The notes under the pieces were generated by a model, which saw nothing but the letters and a program-made list of their open reading frames with translations, did no database searches and had not been told where the DNA came from. Position numbers and translations under genes: made by a program. Below are positions 51,673-60,331 of a DNA stretch of 64,000 nucleotides, one piece after another. The stretch comes from Laspinema sp. D2d (GTDB lineage Bacteria; Cyanobacteriota; Cyanobacteriia; Cyanobacteriales; Laspinemataceae), in the NCBI RefSeq assembly GCF_025370755.1, contig NZ_JAMXFC010000012.1:62001-126000 (forward strand), written 5' to 3'. Every line of letters begins with the position of its first letter. The first letter of the stretch is position 1.

Positions 51673-53700
51673 ATGGACATTCAAAACAGTCAAGATATAA
51701 AACCAGCTAGGATTGGCCGATCGCCCAGAGTGGGCGGAAAGATTGCGAAACAGATCGGGCAATGGGCGGCGATCGCAGCGCTTCAGGTGGTGACCCTCCA
51801 ATCCTGTCCCGTTCCAGCAGCGATCGCCCAGCTTCCACCGGAACAATCTAACCCCGAGGCTTCCCCAGAATCCGAACCCCTTGACCCTGCCGCCGAATCA
51901 CTGCGTCACTCTTCGTCCACCACCGCAGCCCTCTTATCTGTATTTCCCAATAACTGGCTCTCCAACGACTGGTTTTCCCCCTATCTGAATCGTCCTGTCC
52001 GCCTCGATGGCAGGACCCTATTTCCCGTGGCTCCCATTGAACTATCCGAGGGGTCTCGGGTAGAGGCGATCGAGCGACAACTCCAGCAGTTGCTTGAAGC
52101 GATCGAAACCGAACTAGACGAAAATCCCCAGACTCAGAACCCTAACGGAACCTATTCATCCGCCGAAATTACCACCTTCATCAATCAAAATCTGCAAATC
52201 TACAACAATCCTCTAGGCGGGTTACCCGTCATTTATGCCCGGTGGGGGGGAGCAGAAACCCAACAAATTCGACTCCTAACCGTAACCGCTGTAGATGCGG
52301 AACGCTTAGGAATGCCTCTGGAAATGGTAGCCGATCGCTGGCAACAACAGATTCGCCAGGGACTGTTACGAGCGTTATTAGAGCGTCAACCCGACTATCT
52401 CAAACAACAGGTCGTCTGGTCTGTTTCCATCGGTTTAGCGATGGTCCTATCCAGTTTGATCCTGTTTTACTATCAGAAACAATTTAAACGGAAACGGGAG
52501 CAAATCCACGCCACTCCTTATCCCCTTCCCCAAGAGAACCCCCCAGTTCCTCCCCCGGAAGTTCAGCAATTAGAAGACGCTGTTCCCGTCGCCGAATCGG
52601 AATCCCTTGAAGTGCAGCAACAAACCGAATCCATGCGGGAGTTGCAGTACAAAATGAAGCAGCAACAACAGCTCAATGTCAACGATATCCAACAACGATT
52701 GGCGCAATTTGGGCAAGTTGTTATCTGGGGAGGAGGAACCTACAGTATTTTGGGCTTGTTTCCCATGAGTCGAGGCGTCCAAGTGCTGATTTTGTCTTTA
52801 CTTCCTGTGCCTTTGCGGTTGCTGGGGGTGGTGTTGAGTACATACGTGGGGGTGCGCTTGAGTGCGATCGCCATTGATCGGTTCTTTAGCGTCTTGCAAG
52901 AGGGTAAATTAGTAGATTTGAATGCATCCCGACGGTTAGCATTGCGGTTTTCCACCTTTTCTGGAGTGTTTAAAAGTCTCAGTGCCGTGGGGTGGGTGAG
53001 TATTGGCATTCTCATGGCTCTATCGGTGATTGGCTTAGATATTGCGCCAATTCTCGCCGGGGCGGGGATTATTGGTTTGGGGATTTCTTTGGCTTCTCAA
53101 AGTTTAATTAAAGACACAATTAATGGGTTTTTGATTTTGTTTGAAGACCAATATGCGATCGGGGATGTGATTCTGGTAGACAATGTAGGCGGACTCGTGG
53201 AAAATATGAATCTGCGGATTACTCAACTGCGCAATGGTGAAGGACAGTTAATTACGATTCCCAATAGTGCAATTTCTATTGTTCGCAATCTGTCTAAAGA
53301 ATGGGCAAGAGTGGATCTCACGATCACAGTGGCTTATCAGAATAATGTAGACCGGGTATTGGAAGTGCTGCAAGAATTATCCTTAGAGATTTACAGCGAA
53401 CCCGAATGGCAGGAGAAAATGATTGATTCCCCGGAAGTGTTGGGGATCGACCAGATTGATCATACGGGAATTTTAATTAGAATTTGGATCAAAACGAAGC
53501 CGCTGCAACATTGGAGTGTGGGGCGAGAGTTTCGCCGCCGGATGAAGACGCGGTTGGATCAAACCGGAATTGCGATCGCTGTACCGCAACAATCCGTAGT
53601 ATTTCAGAGTTCCTTGGAACTCTTGAAACAGGCTCGAAATGGCAACGGGGAACAGGCCCCCAAGATCCTGATAGGAAATTCTGATCAGGCTTTATCCTAA
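51673..53700 (+). CDS. Mechanosensitive channel, MscS family, large form
   Basis: 675 aa from the ATG at 51673; an in-frame ATG at 51559 would add 38 residues. I prefer the later one because a signal-like segment (QWAAIAALQVVTLQSCPVPAAIAQ) then begins about 25 residues in, and it leaves room for a promoter beside ribD. A large N-terminal extracytoplasmic region (about 40-250) precedes helices near 255-275 and 350-475. The MscS pore core is ILAGAGIIGLGISLASQSLI followed by NGFLILFEDQYAIGD. A cytoplasmic vestibule domain completes it. It would open under membrane tension to release solutes. The N-terminal extension is of no family known to me. Confidence 0.88.
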   Translation: MDIQNSQDIKPARIGRSPRVGGKIAKQIGQWAAIAALQVVTLQSCPVPAAIAQLPPEQSNPEASPESEPLDPAAESLRHSSSTTAALLSVFPNNWLSNDWFSPYLNRPVRLDGRTLFPVAPIELSEGSRVEAIERQLQQLLEAIETELDENPQTQNPNGTYSSAEITTFINQNLQIYNNPLGGLPVIYARWGGAETQQIRLLTVTAVDAERLGMPLEMVADRWQQQIRQGLLRALLERQPDYLKQQVVWSVSIGLAMVLSSLILFYYQKQFKRKREQIHATPYPLPQENPPVPPPEVQQLEDAVPVAESESLEVQQQTESMRELQYKMKQQQQLNVNDIQQRLAQFGQVVIWGGGTYSILGLFPMSRGVQVLILSLLPVPLRLLGVVLSTYVGVRLSAIAIDRFFSVLQEGKLVDLNASRRLALRFSTFSGVFKSLSAVGWVSIGILMALSVIGLDIAPILAGAGIIGLGISLASQSLIKDTINGFLILFEDQYAIGDVILVDNVGGLVENMNLRITQLRNGEGQLITIPNSAISIVRNLSKEWARVDLTITVAYQNNVDRVLEVLQELSLEIYSEPEWQEKMIDSPEVLGIDQIDHTGILIRIWIKTKPLQHWSVGREFRRRMKTRLDQTGIAIAVPQQSVVFQSSLELLKQARNGNGEQAPKILIGNSDQALS

Positions 53701-53916
53701 TCTGGAATCCGTTTCTAGGACATGGATACATCAAGGTTTAGAACTTGGGTTTTTTAACAAAAGTTCTGAGGATTAATAACCCAGGAATACCAAAAAATCA
53801 GGTTTTTATCCTCTTGATTTAATACTATACTGAGGCCCTAAGCCGTTTGCCAAAATAGACAACTAGGAGTGCGATCATTATCTCCACTTATCACTAAAAA
53901 GGGATATCTACACAAA

Positions 53917-53948
53917 TCCCCCACCTTAAACAGGTGGAGGATTTTTTA
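53917..53948 (+). terminator. Intrinsic terminator after the MscS gene
   Basis: CCACCT (53921-53926) pairs with AGGTGG (53932-53937), loop TAAAC, followed by AGGATTTTTT. It is a good rho-independent terminator on the + strand, 220 nt beyond the stop at 53700. Bases 53701-53916 hold nothing else of note. Confidence 0.7.
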
Positions 53949-53983
53949 GACCTAATCTAAACCCAATTCATGATGACGGGGCC

Positions 53984-54724
53984 TTACTTACGCTGTTGAT
54001 TTAAGTATTGAATCAGGTCATCAGACCCCCCAATGTGTTTACCGTTGATGTAAACTTGCGGAACAGTCGTTGCGCCAGAAATAGCGCGTAAAGAACGGGT
54101 GGTAATATTGTCTTTTAAGACAATTTCTTCATACTCAAACCCATGTTCTTTGAGAGCCGCTTTAGCGCGAGCGCAATAGGGACAACCTTCTTTAGTTAAC
54201 AAAGAAACACATTCAGGTTTCTTCGCTTCCGGGTTGATATACTTGAGCATAGTCTCTGCATCGGAGACTTCAAAGGGGTCGCCTTCCACCTCGGGTTCGA
54301 TAAACATTTTTTCAATGGTTTTATCTTTGACTAACATGGAATAGCGCCAGGATCGCTTGCCAAATCCCAGGTCTTCTTTATTGACCAGCATTCCCATTTT
54401 TTCCGTGAATTCGCCATTTCCATCGGGAATGAAGGTGATGTTATCTGCTTTTTGTTCCTTTTTCCATTCATTCATCACAAATGGGTCATTGACAGAAATG
54501 CAGATAATGTCATCAACACCATTGGCTTTAAAAGTGGGGGCTAATTCATTGTAGCCGGGAACGTGAGTGGAGGAACAAGTGGGGGTAAATGCGCCCGGTA
54601 GAGAAAAGACGATTACGGTTTTCCCAGCAAATAGCTCATTGGTGGAAAGGGTTATCCAATCTCCATTTTGACGGGTTTTCAAGGTAACATCAGGAACGGT
54701 TTGACCTTCACGATTTTGTAACAC
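53984..54724 (-). CDS. Peroxiredoxin-glutaredoxin fusion (Prx5-Grx type)
   Basis: 246 aa. The N-terminal part (1-165) is a Prx5-type peroxiredoxin with the peroxidatic Cys in [15 protein letters not shown]; the C-terminal part (about 170-246) is a glutaredoxin with the CPYC site ([15 protein letters not shown]), [14 protein letters not shown] and a GSDDLI end. The fused glutaredoxin reduces the peroxidase with glutathione. The GTG start at 54724 has GGGAGA upstream. It is one of three peroxiredoxins in this window, each of a different subgroup. Confidence 0.94.
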   Translation of the reverse strand: MLQNREGQTVPDVTLKTRQNGDWITLSTNELFAGKTVIVFSLPGAFTPTCSSTHVPGYNELAPTFKANGVDDIICISVNDPFVMNEWKKEQKADNITFIPDGNGEFTEKMGMLVNKEDLGFGKRSWRYSMLVKDKTIEKMFIEPEVEGDPFEVSDAETMLKYINPEAKKPECVSLLTKEGCPYCARAKAALKEHGFEYEEIVLKDNITTRSLRAISGATTVPQVYINGKHIGGSDDLIQYLNQQRK

Positions 54725-55020
54725 GATAGATTCTCCCAGTAGTTAATTTAGTCATGGATGCCAGAATTGAGGGTTAATTCAGGCAAGAAACCCCCTTGTT
54801 TTTCTCTTGGGCTAGAGTGGATAAAACCCAAAGCAACGGCGGTCAGCTTTCGTTTCTGTAAGGGGGGAAAAGAAAGCCGGGGATTTGGTACTTCACTATT
54901 CTAGCGAATCTCAGGGACTGTTCAAGTATCGGCCAAGGGTAGGGGTGAGCGATGGATCAAGGCGATCGCTATTATGTCTGACGATCCTTGACAAAAATCA
55001 CCTTCCCCGGTAACAGCGCC

Positions 55021-55770
55021 TTAATGAATAAATTGTAATAACTCACGCTGTTGCCAGAGCATTAATATGCCTGTAATTGCCATTGTTGCCAGTGCAAGCT
55101 GACGAAAGTGCTGGGTGCTCATGCTGCGGAGGACGTAGCGACCCAAGAGGTTACCCGGGGCTGCGGCGAGTCCGATCGCCAATCCATATCCTAGGTACTG
55201 CGGTGTCATTGCACCAAAGGCCAAATAAATCACAATCTTGACAATATGAATTACCACTACATTAGCAGCTTTGGTGGCAATCATTTCTTCTTTGACTAAT
55301 CCATATTTAAGATAAAGGGGATTTAAGAGGGGACCGCTACTGCCGATGAGTCCGGAAATAAAAGCATACAGAAATCCGGCCGGTAAAAAATACCAGGTGG
55401 CAATCTGAAAACTACTTTCTTGTTTTTTTACTCCAAATCCGACTACGCTCAAGATCAGAAATAAGCCGATCAAGAGGTGTAGCCACTCTATATTTATTTG
55501 GGTAAACAAATATGCTCCTAAAATTGCCCCTACAATCGCACCGGGTAGATACCAAAGGGTAATTTTCCAGTTGATATCATTCCAGAATAAAACAATCCGT
55601 TGCGAGTTGCCTAGCAACATTCCAATGGTAATTACGGGTGCGACTGAACCCGATCCAAGCAAAAGGTTAACCAGTGGAATTAGGAGGAGTGGACTACCTG
55701 CGGCTGCTAAGGTACTGGTAAACCAGGAGAGGAAACTAGCGAGGGTTAACCAAACAAGGAGGATGGACAC
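55021..55770 (-). CDS. TauE/SafE family sulfite or organic anion exporter
   Basis: 249 aa, about eight membrane segments: LASFLSWFTSTLAAAG, PLLLIPLVNLLLG, VAPVITIGMLLG and others up to MAITGILMLW. The family pattern of two inverted halves with a GSxxxxGP...LLNPLYLK region (FISGLIGSSGPLLNPLYL) is present. Members export sulfite, sulfoacetate or other anions, so the substrate is open. GTG start at 55770, no ATG nearby. Bases 54725-55020 upstream of the Prx-Grx gene show nothing coding. Confidence 0.85.
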   Translation of the reverse strand: MSILLVWLTLASFLSWFTSTLAAAGSPLLLIPLVNLLLGSGSVAPVITIGMLLGNSQRIVLFWNDINWKITLWYLPGAIVGAILGAYLFTQINIEWLHLLIGLFLILSVVGFGVKKQESSFQIATWYFLPAGFLYAFISGLIGSSGPLLNPLYLKYGLVKEEMIATKAANVVVIHIVKIVIYLAFGAMTPQYLGYGLAIGLAAAPGNLLGRYVLRSMSTQHFRQLALATMAITGILMLWQQRELLQFIH

Positions 55771-56157
55771 GAATGGAACGGCTGTTAAAGTTCTTTATGT
55801 CTTATTCTCCCATCTTTAACCAAATTTTAACCTAGGAAGTTCCGCAGAATGAGTCAGGTTGGGGCGAAAGTCAAGCAGTCTGGGGAAGACAGGCACATAA
55901 ACAGGGCTTTTAGGGAGATTGTCGAAAGATCAGGTTAAACCGCTTGATAGGCAGGGACCTCTTTTGGCTTAAGTTGACACCCGTGGAAAGGGAAGCCCCC
56001 TATTTTTAGGGTTGGCCCTCCCACTATGGGTCAGTCTGGATAGTCACTGGAATCTGGCATTTGGAATGGGAAAGGTGGGGTTTTGAAACCTCAGTTGTGT
56101 TTTGGGTTGAGAGATAATTGCCCTGGGGTTTTAATGAGTAAATACAGGAAGAAACGA
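55771..56157. other. Intergenic region upstream of the TauE gene, no gene seen
   Basis: Mixed sequence with no coding frame of note and no promoter pair I would support. It ends in the hairpin listed at 56158. Confidence 0.4.
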
Positions 56158-56194
56158 CTGAAGTCGTTACTACCAACTTAAGAAACGACTTCAG
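56158..56194 (-). terminator. CTGAAGTCGTT hairpin after the aldehyde dehydrogenase gene
   Basis: CTGAAGTCGTT (56158-56168) and AACGACTTCAG (56184-56194) are perfect inverted copies, in the dispersed GACTTCAGTC family. It lies 43 nt beyond the minus-strand stop. The minus strand continues with TCGTTTCTTCC, a poor T-run; on the + strand TTTTTG follows. Confidence 0.55.
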
Positions 56195-56236
56195 ATGTTT
56201 TTGAGGTTTGCCCTTGATGCAAATTGTCTAATTTAC

Positions 56237-57616
56237 CTACCCCCCGATGAACCGTTTGATAAAGTCCAATTTATTTTTATAAGGTGGGTAGCGAAAATCT
56301 AAATCAAAGCGGAAGGACTTCTCTAAGACACTTTTCCGGTGAGAAAAGGTATCAAAACTGGCTTTGCCATGATAAGACCCCATGCCACTTTCTCCGACGC
56401 CTCCAAAGGGTAATTCAGAAACTCCCAGATGCATGATGGTATCGTTGAGGCAAACCCCACCGGAAGAGGTTTCTCTCAGGATTTGTTGCTGCTTTTGTTT
56501 ATCGTTGGAAAATAGATAAAGGGCGAGGGGTTTAGGTTTTTGGTTAACCAGGGCGATCGCCTCGTCTAGTTTGTCATAATCCAAAACCGGCAGAATGGGT
56601 CCAAAGATTTCTTCTTGCATAATCGGTGAGGTGAGGGAAACGCCATTGAGGACGGTTGGTGCAATATAGCGATCGCCTGCATCGGTTTGACCTCCGACTA
56701 TAATTTCTCCCTCCTGGAGTAACCCCTGTAGGCGATCGAATTGTTTGTCATTAATAATCCGGCCATAGTCTGGATTATTGATGGCATTTTGACCATAAAA
56801 TTCGGTAATTGTGCGTTCAAGTCCGACCAACAAATCGGCTTTAATCCGACGATTGACGAGGAGATAATCCGGGGCGATACAAGTTTGACCAGCATTCATA
56901 AATTTGCCCCAAACAATCCGCTTGCAAGCGGTAGGCAAGTCAATATCAGTCTCAACAATACAAGGACTTTTTCCGCCTAGTTCTAGGGTAACGGGAGTGA
57001 GATGTTTGGCCGCCGCTTCCATGACAATTCGGCCAATGTGAGTCCCGCCGGTAAAGAAGATATGGTCAAATTTTTGAGATAATAATTCTTGGGATGCTTC
57101 GACCCCGCCTTCTATCACGGCAATGTAACTCGGGTCGAAGGTTTTGCGGATTAAGTCGGCGACTATGCGCGAGGTATGGGGAGAAATTTCAGAAGGTTTT
57201 AAGGTAACACAGTTTCCCGCAGCAATGGCTCCAAGTAAGGGAGAAATAGTTAGCTGAAAGGGGTAATTCCAAGGACTAATAATCAAAACAACGCCTAACG
57301 GATCGGGATAAATGCGCGCCACACTGGGGAATTGATCCAGCGGACGGGCGACGGTTTTAGGTTTGGTCCAGGATTTAATATGTTTGAGGACATAATTGAT
57401 TTCGCGAATTACTCCGACTTCGAGCAAATAGGCTTCAAATTCAGATTTTTTTAGGTCTTTATTGAGGGCATTAATGACGAGTTCCTTGCTATCAATAACG
57501 GCTTGTTTCAGCCGTTCCAGTTGTTCGATGCGAAAGTCGATATCTTTAGTTTTACCTGTGGCAAAAAATTGGCGTTGTGCCTCAATCACGTCATGAATGC
57601 GGGATGTGGTCAGCAT
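56237..57616 (-). CDS. Aldehyde dehydrogenase, ALDH3-type
   Basis: 459 aa. It oxidises aldehydes to acids with NAD(P). The family motifs are ISPWNYPFQLTISPLLGAIA (cofactor), FFTGGTHIGRIVMEAAAKHLT, VTLELGGKSP (the general-base Glu) and the catalytic Cys in NAGQTCIAPDYLL, plus EIFGPILPVL. Length and the missing targeting extension match ALDH3 fatty-aldehyde dehydrogenases; the Synechocystis enzyme Slr0091 is the remembered relative and acts on apocarotenals and fatty aldehydes. A role in detoxifying lipid or carotenoid breakdown products is an inference. ATG at 57616. Confidence 0.93.
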   Translation of the reverse strand: MLTTSRIHDVIEAQRQFFATGKTKDIDFRIEQLERLKQAVIDSKELVINALNKDLKKSEFEAYLLEVGVIREINYVLKHIKSWTKPKTVARPLDQFPSVARIYPDPLGVVLIISPWNYPFQLTISPLLGAIAAGNCVTLKPSEISPHTSRIVADLIRKTFDPSYIAVIEGGVEASQELLSQKFDHIFFTGGTHIGRIVMEAAAKHLTPVTLELGGKSPCIVETDIDLPTACKRIVWGKFMNAGQTCIAPDYLLVNRRIKADLLVGLERTITEFYGQNAINNPDYGRIINDKQFDRLQGLLQEGEIIVGGQTDAGDRYIAPTVLNGVSLTSPIMQEEIFGPILPVLDYDKLDEAIALVNQKPKPLALYLFSNDKQKQQQILRETSSGGVCLNDTIMHLGVSELPFGGVGESGMGSYHGKASFDTFSHRKSVLEKSFRFDLDFRYPPYKNKLDFIKRFIGG

Positions 57617-57798
57617 GAAGGATATCCTTAAATTGATGGTAGAGGTTAACCCAGGGCGATCGCCCTTTTTCTATTGTATCTATTGTAGAGACGGTTGGAG
57701 GGTTGCCGACTTCTGACTGAGGTTTGGGATCGATCAGAAGCGGTTATCCTCATGAGTTACTTAAGTGATAATCACCAGGGTTTACCCCTTGGGGCGTG

Positions 57799-59151
57799 TT
57801 ACAAGGGAGTTTTCGCCAGAGAATTCTTCCCAGGTGAGGAAGGGGGGAAAGGCTGTAACCATTGTTGGGACTGTTGAATAGCATGATCTAACGCGGTTTG
57901 ATAGGCGGTGATTTTTTGCGCGACTAAAGGATGTTTACGATGAGAGGGAGGGACGGTTTGCAGGAGTGCGATCGCCTCTTGCCATTGAGAGGCGATCGCA
58001 TTCCAGTCATAGAGAGAAAAGGCGGATTTTGTGAGTTGACTGGCAGTTTCTGCCGTGGCGACAGCACGCTCAAAGGGGTCAGTCTGTCTCACTTGTTGTC
58101 CGGCATAAGTCAGATTTAGCTGAGATTCGGCTAAGAGTTGTTCCGCCAAGGCACTTTGGGAATGGCTGGCAGGGACGCTGGAAAGATGAGCGATCGCCTT
58201 TTGCCACTCCCCCCTCACCGCTTCCCATTCACCCATTGAATTCGCCGTTTTTTCCAGCTTTCGGGCGCTTTCTATTTGAGCGACTGCGCGATTATAGGGG
58301 TCAAGCTGGGCAATTTTTTGATGGACTTGAGTGAGATGACTTTCGTATTCTGGGATTTTTGGGGCGGCTAAGATCGCCTTGTCATCGTCGGGGGAAATGC
58401 TCACTAAGATTGCGATCGCTTGTTTCCACAACAGGGCAACGCTCTCCCATTGTTCCATCGTTGAGGCGGTTTCAGCCCGTTGCTTGGCTTCCTCTGCTTT
58501 AGCCATTCCCTGATAAAAGGGGTGAAATTGTAAGAGTTGTTGTTGAGAAAATGTGAGGTTTCTCTGATATTCAACCCGTTTTTGTTGGACGAGGGAATAC
58601 TGGGGATAGGTCGGTGGAATGATCTGCAACTGCGCCAATGCGTCCTCCCAAGCTTGTACTCCTTCGTCCCAATCTCGTTTGTCAACAGCAACGCGAGTCC
58701 GTTGTGAGGCTTGTCCTCCTTTAGTGAGGGCCGGTTTCAAGGGGTCTAAACGGTCAAATTGCTGACGGGCATAAGTGAGATTTTTCTGATATACTGGAAG
58801 TCTGGTTTGGGCAAAATCTCGGTGAGGATGTTCGATAGATACAGTTTTTAATCGGGCGATCGCCTCCTGCCAATGCTGGATGACTCTATCCCACTCTTCC
58901 CATGTGGCAGCGGTTTGGGTTAAATTAGCCGCTGAGGTTGCCTGGGCGATTGCTTGTGAAACCGGGTTGGGATTCTCCTCTGCCGATTCGGAAATTGACT
59001 CCGCAGGAGGTGCCGCAGTTGCCGTGAAGAGGATACTCGGATTACATCCGGCAATCATCACCGCCAGCAGGGCGATCGGAATCGTCGGAAGGGATACCCC
59101 CAGGCAGGCGGGGGAGATGCCATGAAAAGGGGACATACTTGGCAGTTGCAT
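57799..59151 (-). CDS. Repeat-containing lipoprotein of unknown function
   Basis: 450 aa from the ATG at 59151; a TTG further upstream (59193) and an ATG at 59136 are alternatives. The lipobox is clear (LLAVMIAGC, Cys at about residue 36), so the protein should be lipid-anchored. After a low-complexity linker, five diverged helical units of about 70-75 residues repeat the pattern W-x5-W-x2-AI-x2-L...P...L...Y-x2-NL-x-YA-x-QQ...L-P. They resemble a regularly spaced helical hairpin array, not canonical TPRs. No enzyme motif is seen. The function is unknown; it may be a peptidoglycan- or envelope-associated scaffold. Confidence 0.8.
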   Translation of the reverse strand: MQLPSMSPFHGISPACLGVSLPTIPIALLAVMIAGCNPSILFTATAAPPAESISESAEENPNPVSQAIAQATSAANLTQTAATWEEWDRVIQHWQEAIARLKTVSIEHPHRDFAQTRLPVYQKNLTYARQQFDRLDPLKPALTKGGQASQRTRVAVDKRDWDEGVQAWEDALAQLQIIPPTYPQYSLVQQKRVEYQRNLTFSQQQLLQFHPFYQGMAKAEEAKQRAETASTMEQWESVALLWKQAIAILVSISPDDDKAILAAPKIPEYESHLTQVHQKIAQLDPYNRAVAQIESARKLEKTANSMGEWEAVRGEWQKAIAHLSSVPASHSQSALAEQLLAESQLNLTYAGQQVRQTDPFERAVATAETASQLTKSAFSLYDWNAIASQWQEAIALLQTVPPSHRKHPLVAQKITAYQTALDHAIQQSQQWLQPFPPSSPGKNSLAKTPL

Positions 59152-59382
59152 AACCTGATTTGGAGATAGAGAATTGGCGATTAACAGAGGCAATTCATGC
59201 TCTTTGTATCGTTTTAGCGCGATCGTAAGGCGATCGGGTCACTCCCAGTAATTTTTATGCCTTTCGACGTATATCGGTTACTATCTTTAGGGCTTTTATA
59301 TTTAGGTGCGCGATGATTACATCTATCTACAGACATAAATTATAGTCTCCTCTCCCTCTATGCCACGGGATGGAAACAGGGA

Positions 59383-59967
59383 TTACGGGGAGATTGCTGG
59401 AAATATGCGATTCAACTCCCAGCTAACCCCTTCAACCCCAGGAATAGTCGTTGTTTCATTCGGTAGTTTGACTTGTTTTTGTCGATAGTCAAAAGTTCCC
59501 GTTGATTTTTGGTAAGGAGTCGTATAAATTTCTAGTTGCTTTTCCAATAAATTGACAATCCAATAGTCTGAAATTCCCGCTTCAGCATACAAAGGTAATT
59601 TCACTTGGCGATCGTAGTCCAAGGAAGAATCTGCAATTTCAATCACTAGCAAAATATCATCCGGCATGGGATGATGGGAGAGGTAGTTATCCTCTCGGTT
59701 TTGTACCAGGGTAAAATCCGGTTCTGGTTCGCTATGATTGGGGAGAGTAATCGGGTCCTGACAGCGGATTTTCCCTTGCCCTGATACCCTTAAAATTAGT
59801 TGTTCGTTCAGGTTCATGCAACACACGGCATGAGGTTTTCCTTTGGGGACCATCTGGATTGCTTCTCCTTGGATTAATTCAGTGCGATCGCCTTCCGCAA
59901 AAAACCCCAGTTCGATGAGACGGTGATATTCTTCAATGGTAAAGCGTTTGGCCGTAGTTAGGGTCAT
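59383..59967 (-). CDS. Uma2 family endonuclease (DUF820), second copy
   Basis: 194 aa, complete. It has the typical N-terminus (TAKRFTIEEYHRLIELGFFAEGDRTELIQGEAIQM), the DFTLVQNREDN strand, ILLVIEIADSSLDYDRQVKLPLYAEAGISDYWIVNL with the acidic and lysine catalytic positions, and a C-terminal IPGVEGVSWELN. PD-(D/E)xK nuclease fold by family knowledge; the role is unproven. The 5' third has been duplicated upstream (60014-60229). ATG at 59967. The region 59194-59382 beyond the stop is A/T-rich and carries no gene. Confidence 0.92.
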   Translation of the reverse strand: MTLTTAKRFTIEEYHRLIELGFFAEGDRTELIQGEAIQMVPKGKPHAVCCMNLNEQLILRVSGQGKIRCQDPITLPNHSEPEPDFTLVQNREDNYLSHHPMPDDILLVIEIADSSLDYDRQVKLPLYAEAGISDYWIVNLLEKQLEIYTTPYQKSTGTFDYRQKQVKLPNETTTIPGVEGVSWELNRIFPAISP

Positions 59968-60058
59968 AGGAGTGAGGGGGTTGATGACTTTTGTTATTCT
60001 ACCATACCCTTTCCTAAATTCTAAATTCTTCCGCTACAATTAAACCTGTCAAATTAAT
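59968..60058. repeat. Duplicated upstream segment, copy 1
   Basis: Contains TCTACCATA (59998-60006), TACAATTAAAC (60035-60045) and AAATTAAT (60051-60058). Each recurs 262-263 bp further right in copy 2 (60261, 60297, 60313). Together with the Uma2 5' parts this makes a tandem duplication of about 250 bp. Confidence 0.8.
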
Positions 60059-60229
60059 CGAATTTTCGTTCAGGTTCATACCCAAACTGGGAGGGGGGTT
60101 CCCTGGGGGAAATTTTAGGATTATTTGGCCTCGGATTAATTCAGTGCGATCGCCTTCTGGGAAAAACCCCAGTTCGATGAGACGGTGATACTCTTCTATG
60201 GTAAAGCGTTTGGCTGTAGCTAGGGTCAT
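60014..60229 (-). pseudogene. 5' fragment of a Uma2 gene created by tandem duplication
   Basis: The first 50 codons are almost the same as those of the 59383 Uma2 gene (TAKRFTIEEYHRLIELGFF, EGDRTELI). Then the frame runs into duplicated upstream DNA and ends after 71 residues (LTGLIVAEEFRI is not Uma2). The period between the two copies is 262 bp throughout, so it is a remnant of a local duplication and not an intact gene. Confidence 0.85.
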
Positions 60230-60331
60230 AGGAGCGAGGGGGTTGTACGACTATTATTAGTCTACCATAACCGTTCCTAAAGACCCATTCTTCGGGTACA
60301 ATTAAACTAGAAAAATTAATTAACTAAATTT
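60230..60331. promoter_or_regulatory. Duplicated upstream segment, copy 2; likely chlH promoter region
   Basis: 102 bp between the Uma2 fragment and the ChlH-type gene, homologous to 59968-60058. The A/T-rich motif TACAATTAAAC (60297-60307), followed by AAATTAAT, lies 25-35 nt before the ATG at 60332 and could include a -10 (TACAAT). As both genes it serves point away from it, it may be a bidirectional promoter that was copied together with the Uma2 start. Confidence 0.5.
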
